Shown piece after piece: positions 9,953 through 18,666 of a stretch of 64,000 bases of DNA. Under the pieces are notes generated by a model that did not search any database, was not told the DNA's origin, and saw nothing but the letters and a program-made list of their open reading frames with translations. Numbering within the stretch: the stretch's first letter is position 1; each line of letters opens with the position of its first letter. Location: the NCBI RefSeq assembly GCF_016744175.1, contig NZ_JADGEV010000002.1, forward strand, positions 95,304-159,303, given 5' to 3'. This stretch comes from Neptunomonas sp. GTDB taxonomy: Bacteria; Pseudomonadota; Gammaproteobacteria; Pseudomonadales; Balneatricaceae. The position numbers were made by a program, and so were the translations under genes.

Positions 9953-9964
9953 GTTCACGTGAAC
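9953..9964. promoter_or_regulatory. Perfect 12-base palindrome upstream of proA
   Basis: GTTCACGTGAAC is a perfect palindrome, 15 bases upstream of the proA ATG in the 119-base divergent region shared with the plus-strand gene at 10057. Its position next to the ribosome-binding site would suit a repressor operator. No regulator could be assigned. Confidence 0.35.
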
Positions 9965-10056
9965 TCATAATTATACAATGCTATCAATCTCGGGTCATGA
10001 ACTGCTTTATATGAGTGACCAGAAAGACCACTAACTGCTATCATCGGCACTAATAA

Positions 10057-11691
10057 ATGGACAACCTTCAACGGATACATAATAGCAATATGCTAGCCAC
10101 TTTAAAAAAGCCGCACTATCGCCTGATATTTGCCACAGCATTAGTCATGTTATCTGGCTGGATGCTTAGCGCAACGTATCTTTACATTGCAGCTGAAAAC
10201 ATAGCAAAGAGTGAAGCAACAAAGACAGCAAGGTTTACTGCCCGACAAGCGGCGATGACGATCCAGCCTTACCTTTTAGCAGAAGATATCATTAGCCTTA
10301 ATTTTTTTCTCAATAGCTTATCGGAAGCGCGACAAGTCAAAGGCGTTGCCGTTTTCAACAAAAATAACAAGCTCATTGCTCGCGCAGGAGAAAGTAACGA
10401 TGCGGAGCAAAAGGTCATTTTGGGAAGCCCGCAAAACCCTATGGGCACATTGAAACTCTATACAAGCCATGATGCCGAAAAAAACATGCTTACCGGCCTG
10501 TTGTGGCAAATTTCCATCCTTTCTATTACGACCCTATTAGCCACTTTAGTAACGCTATGGCTGTCCCTGAAGCAGCTCGTTTTACGATCAGCCTCAGCAG
10601 ACGAAACACAAAAGACACCTTCTTCTTCCATTGAGACAAGTGACTTACTATCTAAACACAACGATACTTTGCCGCCGACAGAAATTACGCACGAAGAAAA
10701 AAATAATGAAACACCAACAGAAAATTTTTCTCAAGTGCTTGAAAACGCCAGTGGTCAGCCGTCATTAAAAGAGAGCAGTATCAAAGGCGGCCCATTAAGC
10801 CCTGCCCAAGACACTGAAAGAAGCGACACTCATACCATAGATGAAACCCTAGATAACGACGAACTTGTCGACTTACTTAGGCCTGATACTACACAACGAA
10901 TGCCTCACTTTATACCAGCACCCATTCAGCCAGAGAATGAGCAGAAACAGACACCACAAAAAGAGCCGAGTTATGCGCTAGAAGAGAGTCAACAAAGTCT
11001 TTCTGAATCTCGCACTGAATCGCCCAGGTTAAAAACCAACCCTTTACGCAATAATGGGCGAGAAGAAGAACAACTCGATTTATACAGCTTAGAACATCAG
11101 CTGGAACTATCGCTGCAGCCCAAAGAAGCTGCCTATTTATTTTATATAGATGCAACAACGGGGCATGCAGACTACGTCGAACCTGATGAACATAATTATT
11201 TATTACAAACTTACGAGCAGCTAATCAAAAAGGTTTCCGCTATTTATGGTGGGTCTGTATCTATTGATGCTAGTGGGGACATGCAGCTATTTTTTGACGA
11301 CCAAGATGAAGAGGATGGACATGGCGTTCACGCTCTTTGTGCTGCAAAGCTTTTTACACTACTTTATAGAGCATTCAATCACGCACGTATTAAGTCATTT
11401 AAACCTGTTTTGAATTTACACATGGCTATCGTACGAGGCAACCGCGATAAAATTAATCTTATTAAAGAAGAAGCACTCTTTTTAACACGCACAACTCAAA
11501 CAAATGAGCTGATCAGCCATACTGCACTCACAGAAGCCAACCAACTCAAATCAACGCTATTATCCATTGCTGATGTTCGTCGCGAAGATGAAGACAAGGT
11601 ACTAATACTTTCCCTTACATCCTCGTACCAAGCACTCCTCACAAAGCAAGCGACACACATATTAACAAAGCCTGCTACTGGAAAAGCATAG
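10057..11691 (+). CDS. YtjB/AhpA-like membrane protein with a C-terminal cyclase-like region
   Basis: No function is established. Two membrane spans (about 23-45 and 148-170) bracket a periplasmic domain of about 100 residues with the look of the YtjB/SMP family (EATKTARFTARQAAMTIQPYL). A hydrophilic, probably disordered stretch (about 180-340) leads to a folded cytoplasmic domain (about 345-510). In that domain YEQLIKKVSAIYGG, SIDASGDMQLFF, ALCAAKLF and LNLHMAIVRG follow the order of blocks in class III nucleotidyl cyclases but lack the usual metal aspartates. Pseudomonas has a membrane protein of this type near parC and serB. The start could also be the ATG 33 bases downstream; neither has a clear ribosome-binding site. 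Confidence 0.6.
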   Translation: MDNLQRIHNSNMLATLKKPHYRLIFATALVMLSGWMLSATYLYIAAENIAKSEATKTARFTARQAAMTIQPYLLAEDIISLNFFLNSLSEARQVKGVAVFNKNNKLIARAGESNDAEQKVILGSPQNPMGTLKLYTSHDAEKNMLTGLLWQISILSITTLLATLVTLWLSLKQLVLRSASADETQKTPSSSIETSDLLSKHNDTLPPTEITHEEKNNETPTENFSQVLENASGQPSLKESSIKGGPLSPAQDTERSDTHTIDETLDNDELVDLLRPDTTQRMPHFIPAPIQPENEQKQTPQKEPSYALEESQQSLSESRTESPRLKTNPLRNNGREEEQLDLYSLEHQLELSLQPKEAAYLFYIDATTGHADYVEPDEHNYLLQTYEQLIKKVSAIYGGSVSIDASGDMQLFFDDQDEEDGHGVHALCAAKLFTLLYRAFNHARIKSFKPVLNLHMAIVRGNRDKINLIKEEALFLTRTTQTNELISHTALTEANQLKSTLLSIADVRREDEDKVLILSLTSSYQALLTKQATHILTKPATGKA

Positions 11692-11718
11692 CAACCCATC
11701 GCAATACGCATCAATAAT

Positions 11719-11751
11719 CTGAAATACTAGGTTACGAGTCTAGTATTTCAG
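11719..11751. terminator. Shared convergent hairpin overlapping the parC stop
   Basis: A perfect 12-bp inverted repeat (CTGAAATACTAG / CTAGTATTTCAG) with a 9-base loop. One arm lies in the last codons of parC and the loop contains the parC stop. It probably terminates both parC and the convergent plus-strand gene, although neither side has a long T-run. Confidence 0.6.
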
Positions 11752-14002
11752 TCTTACTACTCATCACCTCCAGCTTATCTACACGCTGATAACCTCGCGG
11801 CAATTTGTTACCTCGTCGCCCACGCTCTCCTCGATAATGCTCAAGGTCAGAAGGTTTTAGCTTAAGATGCTGACGCCCCGCATGCACTTGCAGTATTGAG
11901 TCAGGCATCAACACAACAACATCACAAACAATCTCTTCTCGTGTTGCGGCACGCACAGACGGAATGTTAATGATTTTATTTCCCTTACCTCGCGCCAACT
12001 CCGGCAGCTCTGCCACAGGAAACACCAATAAGCGCCCTTCACTGGTTATCGCGGCTAACAAGGCCTGCTCCATATTTTCAACTTTCACAGGGCCTAACAC
12101 TTGGGCATTTTTGGGTAATGTAAGAGCAGCTTTACCATTTTTAGTTTTACTGGAAAGGTCAGAAATCGATGTAATGAATCCATACCCTGCATCAGATGCC
12201 AACAGGATCTTATCATTGTCTTTTCCAGACACAGCCGCCTCAATTGTGGCTCCTTTTTGAAGCGTCACCCGCCCAGTGATCGGCTCACCCTGGCCGCGCG
12301 CTGACGGTAGAGTATGCGACTCAAGAGTATAGCTTCGTCCAGTCGAATCTAGCAAAATCAACGGCTGATTCATTCTCCCCGCACACGCTAGCTTAAAGCT
12401 ATCCCCAGACTTATAACTCAAGCCTGCACCATCTATATCATGCCCCTTAGCTGCGCGAATCCAGCCTTGCTTAGATATAATTGCCATCACAGGATCAGAA
12501 GACAGCAAATCTTTTTCATTAAAGGCTTGAGCTTCACTACGTATTACAACAGGTGAGCGGCGCTCATCACCATAGGTTTCCATATCGTCTTTGAGTTCTT
12601 TTTTGATCAGTGTGCGCATACGCTGGTCTGAACCCAGTATCAACTCAAGGCGCTTACGCTCAGCATCAAGCTCATCCTGCTCAGACTTAATTTTAAACTC
12701 TTCTAGCTTAGCAAGGTGGCGCAGTTTAAGGTCCAAAATTGCATCAGCCTGAGTCTCGCTCAGACTAAACCGCTTCATCAACTCTTGCCTAGGCTCATCC
12801 TCATAACGGATGATAGCAATCACTTCATCTATATTCAGATACGCGACCATCAAACCTTCAAGAATGTGTAAGCGATCCAGCACTTTTGATAAACGATGCT
12901 CTAACCGGCTTCTCACAACACCCGTGCGCCAACTTAGCCATTCAGTCAAAATCATACGTAGATTTTTCACTTGAGGGCGCCCATCAACACCGATCATATT
13001 CATGTTGACGCGATAGGTTCTTTCCAGATCAGTAGAGGCAAATAGATGCGCCATCAACTGTTCTGCGTCGATGCGATTTGAACGTGGAATAATCACTAAA
13101 CGTGTGGGGTTTTCATGATCCGATTCATCTCGCAGATCAGCTACCATCGGTAGTTTTTTCTGCTGCATCTGCTGAGCGATTTGTTCAAGAATTTTATCAC
13201 CCGACACCTGATAAGGCAGCGCAGTAACAATAATATCGCCTTGCTCTTGCGTATACACAGCACGCATACGTACTGAGCCTCGGCCAGTCTCGTAAATCTT
13301 TTGCAGGTCACTTGGTGACGATATAATCTCCGCGTCCGTTGGCATATCAGGCGCAGGAACAAAAGTGCACAATTCAGCAATGTCAGCTTTTGGGTTATCC
13401 AGCAGGTGAATACATGCCGAGGTGACTTCACGCAGGTTATGCGGTGGTATATCAGTCGCCATACCTACCGCGATACCACTACCACCGTTCAGTAAAATAT
13501 TAGGCAATCGAGCAGGTAAAACTGCAGGCTCAACCATAGTACCGTCAAAGTTAGGCAACCAGTCAACGGTTCCTTGACTGACTTCCTGTAGCAATACTTC
13601 TGCATACTTTGCTAGCTTTGCTTCGGTATATCGCATGGCAGCAAAGGACTTAGGATCATCTTGTGATCCCCAGTTCCCCTGCCCATCAATTAATGGGTAA
13701 CGGTAGCTAAAAGGCTGCGCCATCAACACCATCGCCTCATAACAAGCACTATCGCCGTGAGGATGGTATTTACCTAACACATCCCCCACAGTACGCGCTG
13801 ATTTTTTATGCTTAGCTGAGGCCTTTAACCCAAGTTCAGACATCGCATAAACAATACGACGCTGTACCGGCTTCATTCCATCACCTACATGCGGTAAAGC
13901 ACGATCCAAAATGACATACATGGAGTAATCCAAGTACGCTTTTTCGGTGAAATCTTTTAAGGGTAAACGCTCAATGCTATCGTCTGTTATTACTTCACTC
14001 AT
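11732..14002 (-). CDS. parC: DNA topoisomerase IV subunit A
   Basis: Breakage-reunion subunit of topoisomerase IV, which decatenates daughter chromosomes. The catalytic tyrosine is Y125 in [10 protein letters not shown]. The helix-turn region [14 protein letters not shown] is intact, with S85 and E89 at the positions equivalent to E. coli Ser80 and Glu84, the usual quinolone-resistance sites. The C-terminal domain (about 500-740) is a degenerate beta-pinwheel. At 756 residues it matches E. coli (752). parE ends 22 bases upstream on the same strand, so the two are co-transcribed. Confidence 0.97.
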   Translation of the reverse strand: MSEVITDDSIERLPLKDFTEKAYLDYSMYVILDRALPHVGDGMKPVQRRIVYAMSELGLKASAKHKKSARTVGDVLGKYHPHGDSACYEAMVLMAQPFSYRYPLIDGQGNWGSQDDPKSFAAMRYTEAKLAKYAEVLLQEVSQGTVDWLPNFDGTMVEPAVLPARLPNILLNGGSGIAVGMATDIPPHNLREVTSACIHLLDNPKADIAELCTFVPAPDMPTDAEIISSPSDLQKIYETGRGSVRMRAVYTQEQGDIIVTALPYQVSGDKILEQIAQQMQQKKLPMVADLRDESDHENPTRLVIIPRSNRIDAEQLMAHLFASTDLERTYRVNMNMIGVDGRPQVKNLRMILTEWLSWRTGVVRSRLEHRLSKVLDRLHILEGLMVAYLNIDEVIAIIRYEDEPRQELMKRFSLSETQADAILDLKLRHLAKLEEFKIKSEQDELDAERKRLELILGSDQRMRTLIKKELKDDMETYGDERRSPVVIRSEAQAFNEKDLLSSDPVMAIISKQGWIRAAKGHDIDGAGLSYKSGDSFKLACAGRMNQPLILLDSTGRSYTLESHTLPSARGQGEPITGRVTLQKGATIEAAVSGKDNDKILLASDAGYGFITSISDLSSKTKNGKAALTLPKNAQVLGPVKVENMEQALLAAITSEGRLLVFPVAELPELARGKGNKIINIPSVRAATREEIVCDVVVLMPDSILQVHAGRQHLKLKPSDLEHYRGERGRRGNKLPRGYQRVDKLEVMSSKTEILDS

Positions 14003-14024
14003 ATCTCAACATCCATCCAACTGA

Positions 14025-15917
14025 CTACTTTTGAGCCAGGTCACCCTTACTTTCCAGCCAGCTTTTACGATCAGCGGCGCGCTTTTTAGCTAACAACATA
14101 TCCAACATCTCATGCGCGTTATCTTCAGCGTCAACAGTGAGCTGTACTAAACGGCGTGTGTCTGGATCCATTGTTGTCTCACGTAATTGCAGGGGATTCA
14201 TCTCCCCCAGCCCTTTGAATCGCTGTACATTAATTTTAACGTTTTTGCGTTCGGCACGTATGCGTTCCACGATGCCGTTCTTCTCAGCGTCATCCAGTGC
14301 ATAAAACACATCTTTAGCCGCATCAATACGATATAGCGGCGGCATAGCAACATAAATGTGCCCGGCATCTACCAAGGGTTTGAAATGGCGTAAAAATAAT
14401 GCGCAGATCAAGGTAGCAATATGTGCACCATCAGAATCGGCATCGGCTAACACGCAGACCTTTCCATAGCGCAAACCTTCCAAGTTATCTGAGCCTGGTT
14501 CGACGCCCACTGCCACTGAAATATCGTGAATTTCCTGCGATGACAGAATTTCTCCAGAATCAACTTCCCAAGTATTCAGTATTTTCCCACGTAACGGCAT
14601 AATTGCCTGAAATTGTCTGTCACGCGCTTGCTTGGCAGAACCACCAGCAGAATCACCTTCCACCAGAAACAGTTCAGAACGCATTGTTTCTGAACCGGCA
14701 CAGTCAGCCAATTTACCGGGAAGTGCTGGACCTTGAGTAATTTTCTTACGCACTACTTTCTTACTAGAGCGTAAACGTTTCTGAGCATTAGCAATGACAC
14801 TTTCAGCTAATTGCTCTCCCTCTTCAACATGGCTATTTAGCCACAGTGAAAAAGCGTCCTTAGCGGAGCCCGAGATAAAGGCAGCAATATGCCGAGATGA
14901 GAGTCGCTCTTTAGTTTGGCCGGAGAATTGAGGGTCACGCATTTTTGCTGAGAGGATAAAAGCACAACGCTCCCAAATATCGTCCGCTGTTAATTTCACG
15001 CCTCGCGGTAACAAGCTGCGAAATTCACAAAATTCGCGCATCGCCTCAAGCAAGCCGGTTCTGAACCCATTAACATGGGTTCCGCCTTGCACTGTTGGAA
15101 TGAGGTTAACAAAACTTTCACACGTTAACTCTCCCCCTTCAGGTAACCATTGCACCGCCCACTCAACAGCGTCTTCCTCTCCTTGCAAGGAGCCGATAAA
15201 GGGCTCTTCAGGTATCGTTTCAAATACCTGCGTTGTTCCACGAAGATATGCACTAAGTCCGTCTTCGTAATACCACTCTTGCTTTTCGTTTTTACCGCTA
15301 CTCTGATCTGTAAAAGTAACTTTTAACCCAGGGCAAAGAACGGCTTTGGCACGTAAATTATGTTTAAGATGAGGGACACTATATTTGGGTGAGTCAAAAT
15401 ATTGCGGATCTGCTAAAAAGCGAACGGTAGTCCCGGTATTACGCTTACCACAGGTATCAATCACTTCTAATTCAGAGACTTTAAATCCATCGGCGAATCC
15501 GATTTTATACACATTAGCATCGCGCTTAATTTGTACTTCAAGCAACTTAGACAATGCATTCACAACAGAGACACCAACACCGTGCAATCCACCGGAGTAG
15601 TTGTAGTTGTCATTATTGAATTTACCGCCTGCATGTAAGCGAGTGAGGATAAGCTCAACTCCACTAACGCCCTCTTCAGGGTGTAGGTCAACAGGCATAC
15701 CGCGTCCATCATCACTGACAGACAAAAATCCATCTTTATGCAGAATCACATCGATCTGCTTAGCATGCCCTGCCAAAGCTTCATCGACTGAGTTATCAAT
15801 AACTTCTTGCGCTAGATGGTTAGGACGGTCAGTTTCTGTATACATACCTGGACGTCGTTTAACCGGGTCCAGCCCACTTAAGACTTCTATCGAGTCAGCT
15901 GTATATTGCGTTGACAT
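14025..15917 (-). CDS. parE: DNA topoisomerase IV subunit B
   Basis: ATPase subunit of topoisomerase IV. GHKL ATP-binding blocks are EVIDNSVDEALAGHA, VSDDGRGMPVD and GGLHGVGVSVVNALS. The TOPRIM metal-binding region carries LVEGDSAGGSA and LADADSDGAHIATL. At 630 residues it is the size of E. coli ParE and lacks the insertion of gammaproteobacterial GyrB, which with the parC neighbour settles the identity. It follows yqiA by 17 bases. Confidence 0.97.
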   Translation of the reverse strand: MSTQYTADSIEVLSGLDPVKRRPGMYTETDRPNHLAQEVIDNSVDEALAGHAKQIDVILHKDGFLSVSDDGRGMPVDLHPEEGVSGVELILTRLHAGGKFNNDNYNYSGGLHGVGVSVVNALSKLLEVQIKRDANVYKIGFADGFKVSELEVIDTCGKRNTGTTVRFLADPQYFDSPKYSVPHLKHNLRAKAVLCPGLKVTFTDQSSGKNEKQEWYYEDGLSAYLRGTTQVFETIPEEPFIGSLQGEEDAVEWAVQWLPEGGELTCESFVNLIPTVQGGTHVNGFRTGLLEAMREFCEFRSLLPRGVKLTADDIWERCAFILSAKMRDPQFSGQTKERLSSRHIAAFISGSAKDAFSLWLNSHVEEGEQLAESVIANAQKRLRSSKKVVRKKITQGPALPGKLADCAGSETMRSELFLVEGDSAGGSAKQARDRQFQAIMPLRGKILNTWEVDSGEILSSQEIHDISVAVGVEPGSDNLEGLRYGKVCVLADADSDGAHIATLICALFLRHFKPLVDAGHIYVAMPPLYRIDAAKDVFYALDDAEKNGIVERIRAERKNVKINVQRFKGLGEMNPLQLRETTMDPDTRRLVQLTVDAEDNAHEMLDMLLAKKRAADRKSWLESKGDLAQK

Positions 15918-15934
15918 CTATTTATTTATTCCTG

Positions 15935-16570
15935 TCACTCTATAAAAGAAGGTAAAGGGTTCGCTTCTGGTAACACTAGCTGCCCCCTGGAAAAACTGAT
16001 AATCGCAGGAATCAGTTTTTCAAATTGATCGAAACCATGACTACCACCGGGCTGGATAAAAGCAGGAGATTCATTAAAAAACTCAACCGCTTCACGATAA
16101 TCCAACGTTTCATCCGCTGTTTGCGTTAATAATAAATAACGCTGAGGATCTGCCACCTTATCTACAGCCAAGGCTTCTAGCTGAGTCAAGTGCTCTCGCG
16201 TTAACGTATAACGCTCATGCGTGTATAGATTTTCATTATCTCCTAACCACTCAGCTAATAAATGATAAGGATAGATCGCTGGATTCACCAGTACTGTTGT
16301 GCAATTTTCATAACGTTCTGTTAACCATAAGCTATAAAATCCACCTAATGAGCTACCAATTAATAAAACTGGACGCTGCGGATTTTCAGTTATCAATGCT
16401 TCTAGCTGCATTATCGCTTTTGACGGCCAATGCGATAATGCAGGTACGGAATAATCACCGATATCGGCCTGTTTATGATTCGCTTTAAGATATTCCCCAA
16501 ATAATCGTGCTTTCACTGAATCTGGCGAACTATTAAAGCCGTGTATATAGATAAATAACGGCAACAACAT
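15935..16570 (-). CDS. yqiA: Esterase YqiA (UPF0227)
   Basis: Small alpha/beta hydrolase with carboxylesterase activity in E. coli; the natural substrate is unknown. The oxyanion-hole segment YIHGFNSSP opens the protein, the nucleophile is S74 in GSSLGG, and a C-terminal histidine in GGSHGFDQF completes a plausible triad. At 211 residues it is close to E. coli YqiA (193). Its place between cpdA and parE is conserved in enterobacteria. Confidence 0.92.
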   Translation of the reverse strand: MLLPLFIYIHGFNSSPDSVKARLFGEYLKANHKQADIGDYSVPALSHWPSKAIMQLEALITENPQRPVLLIGSSLGGFYSLWLTERYENCTTVLVNPAIYPYHLLAEWLGDNENLYTHERYTLTREHLTQLEALAVDKVADPQRYLLLTQTADETLDYREAVEFFNESPAFIQPGGSHGFDQFEKLIPAIISFSRGQLVLPEANPLPSFIE

Positions 16571-16628
16571 ACTGGTTATCCTTACAGTGTTTAGAAGAAG
16601 TTACCTAAGGTTTCAATGGGATGCAAGC

Positions 16629-17390
16629 TCAGAAAGGGACTCGTTTTACGATTGTTTCATACCGACCGTCATCAAACAGATCGATAACCCTATAGCCTGG
16701 TAACGAGAGATCTCTATCAGGCTCTAACAACGGCGTATCAGTACCCACTGCAAATTGAGGCGCTGTTGCTGGTGTGACCAATACTGCTACATTTTCTCGA
16801 TGTATTTGATGCTCCTGATGAAGATGTCCACATAACACTAACTTTAACTTTTCATACGAAGCAACTTGCTTCCAAAAAATCTCTTTATTAGAAAGCATAA
16901 TCTTATCTTGCCAGAGACTTCCAACGTTAACAGGCGGATGATGCAGCCCTATAAGTATGAAATGGTTAGGATACTCATTCACAACGTTATCCAACCAACA
17001 CAACTGCGCACCACTGAGCGCGCCACCACCCGCACCATCGGGTTCGGAGGTAGAATCCAATAAAATAACGCACCACGCCCCTTCCACCACAACTTTTCCT
17101 GAAAGGCTTTTGTATTCCAGCATTTTGCTGGCATCATCATGATTGCCGGGAATCCAACGAATAGCTGTCGCCATATTGATTGTATAGGATTGCAAACGAT
17201 CATAAACGGTGCTGTAACCGTGATGAGCGAGGTCACCCGTCAGCAGCAATATATCAGGACAAGGATGAGTAGCTCTTACGTCATCGAGAACAGCCAGCAA
17301 GCGCTGCTCCGGATTCTCCTCTTTAAACAGATCATCTTCACCAGCTTGCAAGTGACAGTCGGTAACTTGAATAATACGCGTCATATGCAT
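16629..17390 (-). CDS. cpdA: 3',5'-cyclic-AMP phosphodiesterase CpdA
   Basis: Class III metallophosphoesterase that hydrolyses cyclic AMP and tunes CRP signalling. Metal-binding blocks are present in order: VTDCHL (D11, H13), GDLAHHG, GNHDD, HHPP and GHLHQEHQ. The open frame extends upstream into yqiB, but the ATG at 17390 overlaps the yqiB stop by one base and gives 253 residues. A second ATG two codons on (17384) is equally possible. No strong ribosome-binding site is seen, in keeping with coupling. Confidence 0.92.
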   Translation of the reverse strand: MHMTRIIQVTDCHLQAGEDDLFKEENPEQRLLAVLDDVRATHPCPDILLLTGDLAHHGYSTVYDRLQSYTINMATAIRWIPGNHDDASKMLEYKSLSGKVVVEGAWCVILLDSTSEPDGAGGGALSGAQLCWLDNVVNEYPNHFILIGLHHPPVNVGSLWQDKIMLSNKEIFWKQVASYEKLKLVLCGHLHQEHQIHRENVAVLVTPATAPQFAVGTDTPLLEPDRDLSLPGYRVIDLFDDGRYETIVKRVPF

Positions 17391-17833
17391 TAGGCAGTAA
17401 ACACAGGTTCTATAAATTGCCCATGCTGCTGACAATGACTTAACCATTCTCCCAAATAATTATTCAGCTGTACTTTCTCATCCGGCTGATGCATTTCACG
17501 ATTAGGATAGGGGTACACTCCAGATAATTGGCGACGACGTTTCAGACAAATCACTTCCGCCATGTTGGCATCATGATAAAGCCTAACAATCAGCGCGGGA
17601 GATTCAAGCCATGACGAACCACTTTCTTCCTGTTGCGAAATTTGTAATGTAGTGGTGTAAACAAACCGCTCTTCTACTTCAATCCGTATTTGCGTCTGAT
17701 GCTCTCCGCATACCAGACGGAACTCGCGCATATCGCACTCTTCCAAATCAGGCATTAGCTTATTCAAGCGGGCATAGTTGACCTCACATATGGCCATTTG
17801 CCGCGTTAAATCAGGCACATATTTACGTTTCAT
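17390..17833 (-). CDS. yqiB: YqiB family protein (DUF1249)
   Basis: Conserved protein of unknown function. It opens with RKYVPDLTRQMAICEVNYARLNKLMPDL, the family signature, and contains YHDANMAEVICLKRRR and a C-terminal LNNYLGEWLSHCQQHG. No membrane span or signal is visible. It overlaps nudF by 4 bases and cpdA by 1 base, keeping the nudF-yqiB-cpdA-yqiA-parE order of E. coli, which suggests co-expression with nucleotide-clearing enzymes. Confidence 0.9.
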   Translation of the reverse strand: MKRKYVPDLTRQMAICEVNYARLNKLMPDLEECDMREFRLVCGEHQTQIRIEVEERFVYTTTLQISQQEESGSSWLESPALIVRLYHDANMAEVICLKRRRQLSGVYPYPNREMHQPDEKVQLNNYLGEWLSHCQQHGQFIEPVFTA

Positions 17834-18468
17834 ACAGCGTCAACGCTCCATTTTTCTTTTATCACCGCTTTATTTAACTGTAGCCACTGTATTGCAATAA
17901 TTGCAGCAGCATTATCCACATCGCCCGTCTTCAACATCGCTACCGCAACATCAACAGGAAACAAATGTACTTTAATGTCCTCTCCCTCACCTTCCAGCCC
18001 ATGAACACCACCTAAGCCATCACTATTCACACAGCCACAATACAAATCTATATACTCTCTGGCTCCACCTGGGCTTGGAGTAAACCGGCTAATATGCTCA
18101 AGTTGTAGTATTTCTGCCCCTGCCTCTTCAATACTCTCTCGCCGAGCTACCTCTTCAATAGTTTCGCCAGGCTCAACAAGACCTGCAACAAGTTCCAGCA
18201 ACCACGGACTGCGAGGGTGATCGATTGTACCAATGCGAAACTGCTCAATTAAAACAACAACCTCTCGCTTAGGGTCGTACAAAAGTACACACACCGCATT
18301 AGGCCTCCAAAAGAGATCTCTTGTAATCTCTATTCCCCCACCTTCAAAGCGCTTATGACGTAGCTTTATTTCTCGCATCTGATAAAAGCTATCACAGATA
18401 ACTGTGTCTTCTTCTACCTCAAAATCAGCGATGCTAAATGCAGGGCTCCAGTGCTTGCTCATCGGCAA
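17830..18468 (-). CDS. nudF: ADP-ribose pyrophosphatase NudF
   Basis: Nudix hydrolase that splits ADP-ribose to AMP and ribose 5-phosphate. The Nudix box is complete at residues 96-118 (GLVEPGETIEEVARRESIEE then AGA). The upstream segment RDLFWRPNAVCVLLYDP and the RIGTIDHPRSPWLLELVAG region are typical of the ADP-ribose subfamily. Length is 212 (E. coli 209). It is the first gene of the nudF-yqiB-cpdA-yqiA-parE-parC run. The 198 bases upstream of it hold no other gene. Confidence 0.94.
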   Translation of the reverse strand: MPMSKHWSPAFSIADFEVEEDTVICDSFYQMREIKLRHKRFEGGGIEITRDLFWRPNAVCVLLYDPKREVVVLIEQFRIGTIDHPRSPWLLELVAGLVEPGETIEEVARRESIEEAGAEILQLEHISRFTPSPGGAREYIDLYCGCVNSDGLGGVHGLEGEGEDIKVHLFPVDVAVAMLKTGDVDNAAAIIAIQWLQLNKAVIKEKWSVDAV

Positions 18469-18666
18469 TGCTCCATCAAAGTGAATAAAACACAGGTCTA
18501 GGTTCTAGTTAAAATAGCAAAATAAACACAATGGAAGAAATACGATCTTTACGCAGTATAGTCTGATTAGTAACGGAGACCAAAACCATCAGTTTTAGCG
18601 AGAAACAAGCGAGGAACTTCTAAAGCTGCTCGACTGATTGCAATAAGGTATTAAAAGCAGGCAAAA

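Noticed and set aside
11732..15917. Quinolone-resistance changes in topoisomerase IV
   Set aside because: ParC has the susceptible-type Ser and Glu at the two main positions, so no resistance allele is claimed.
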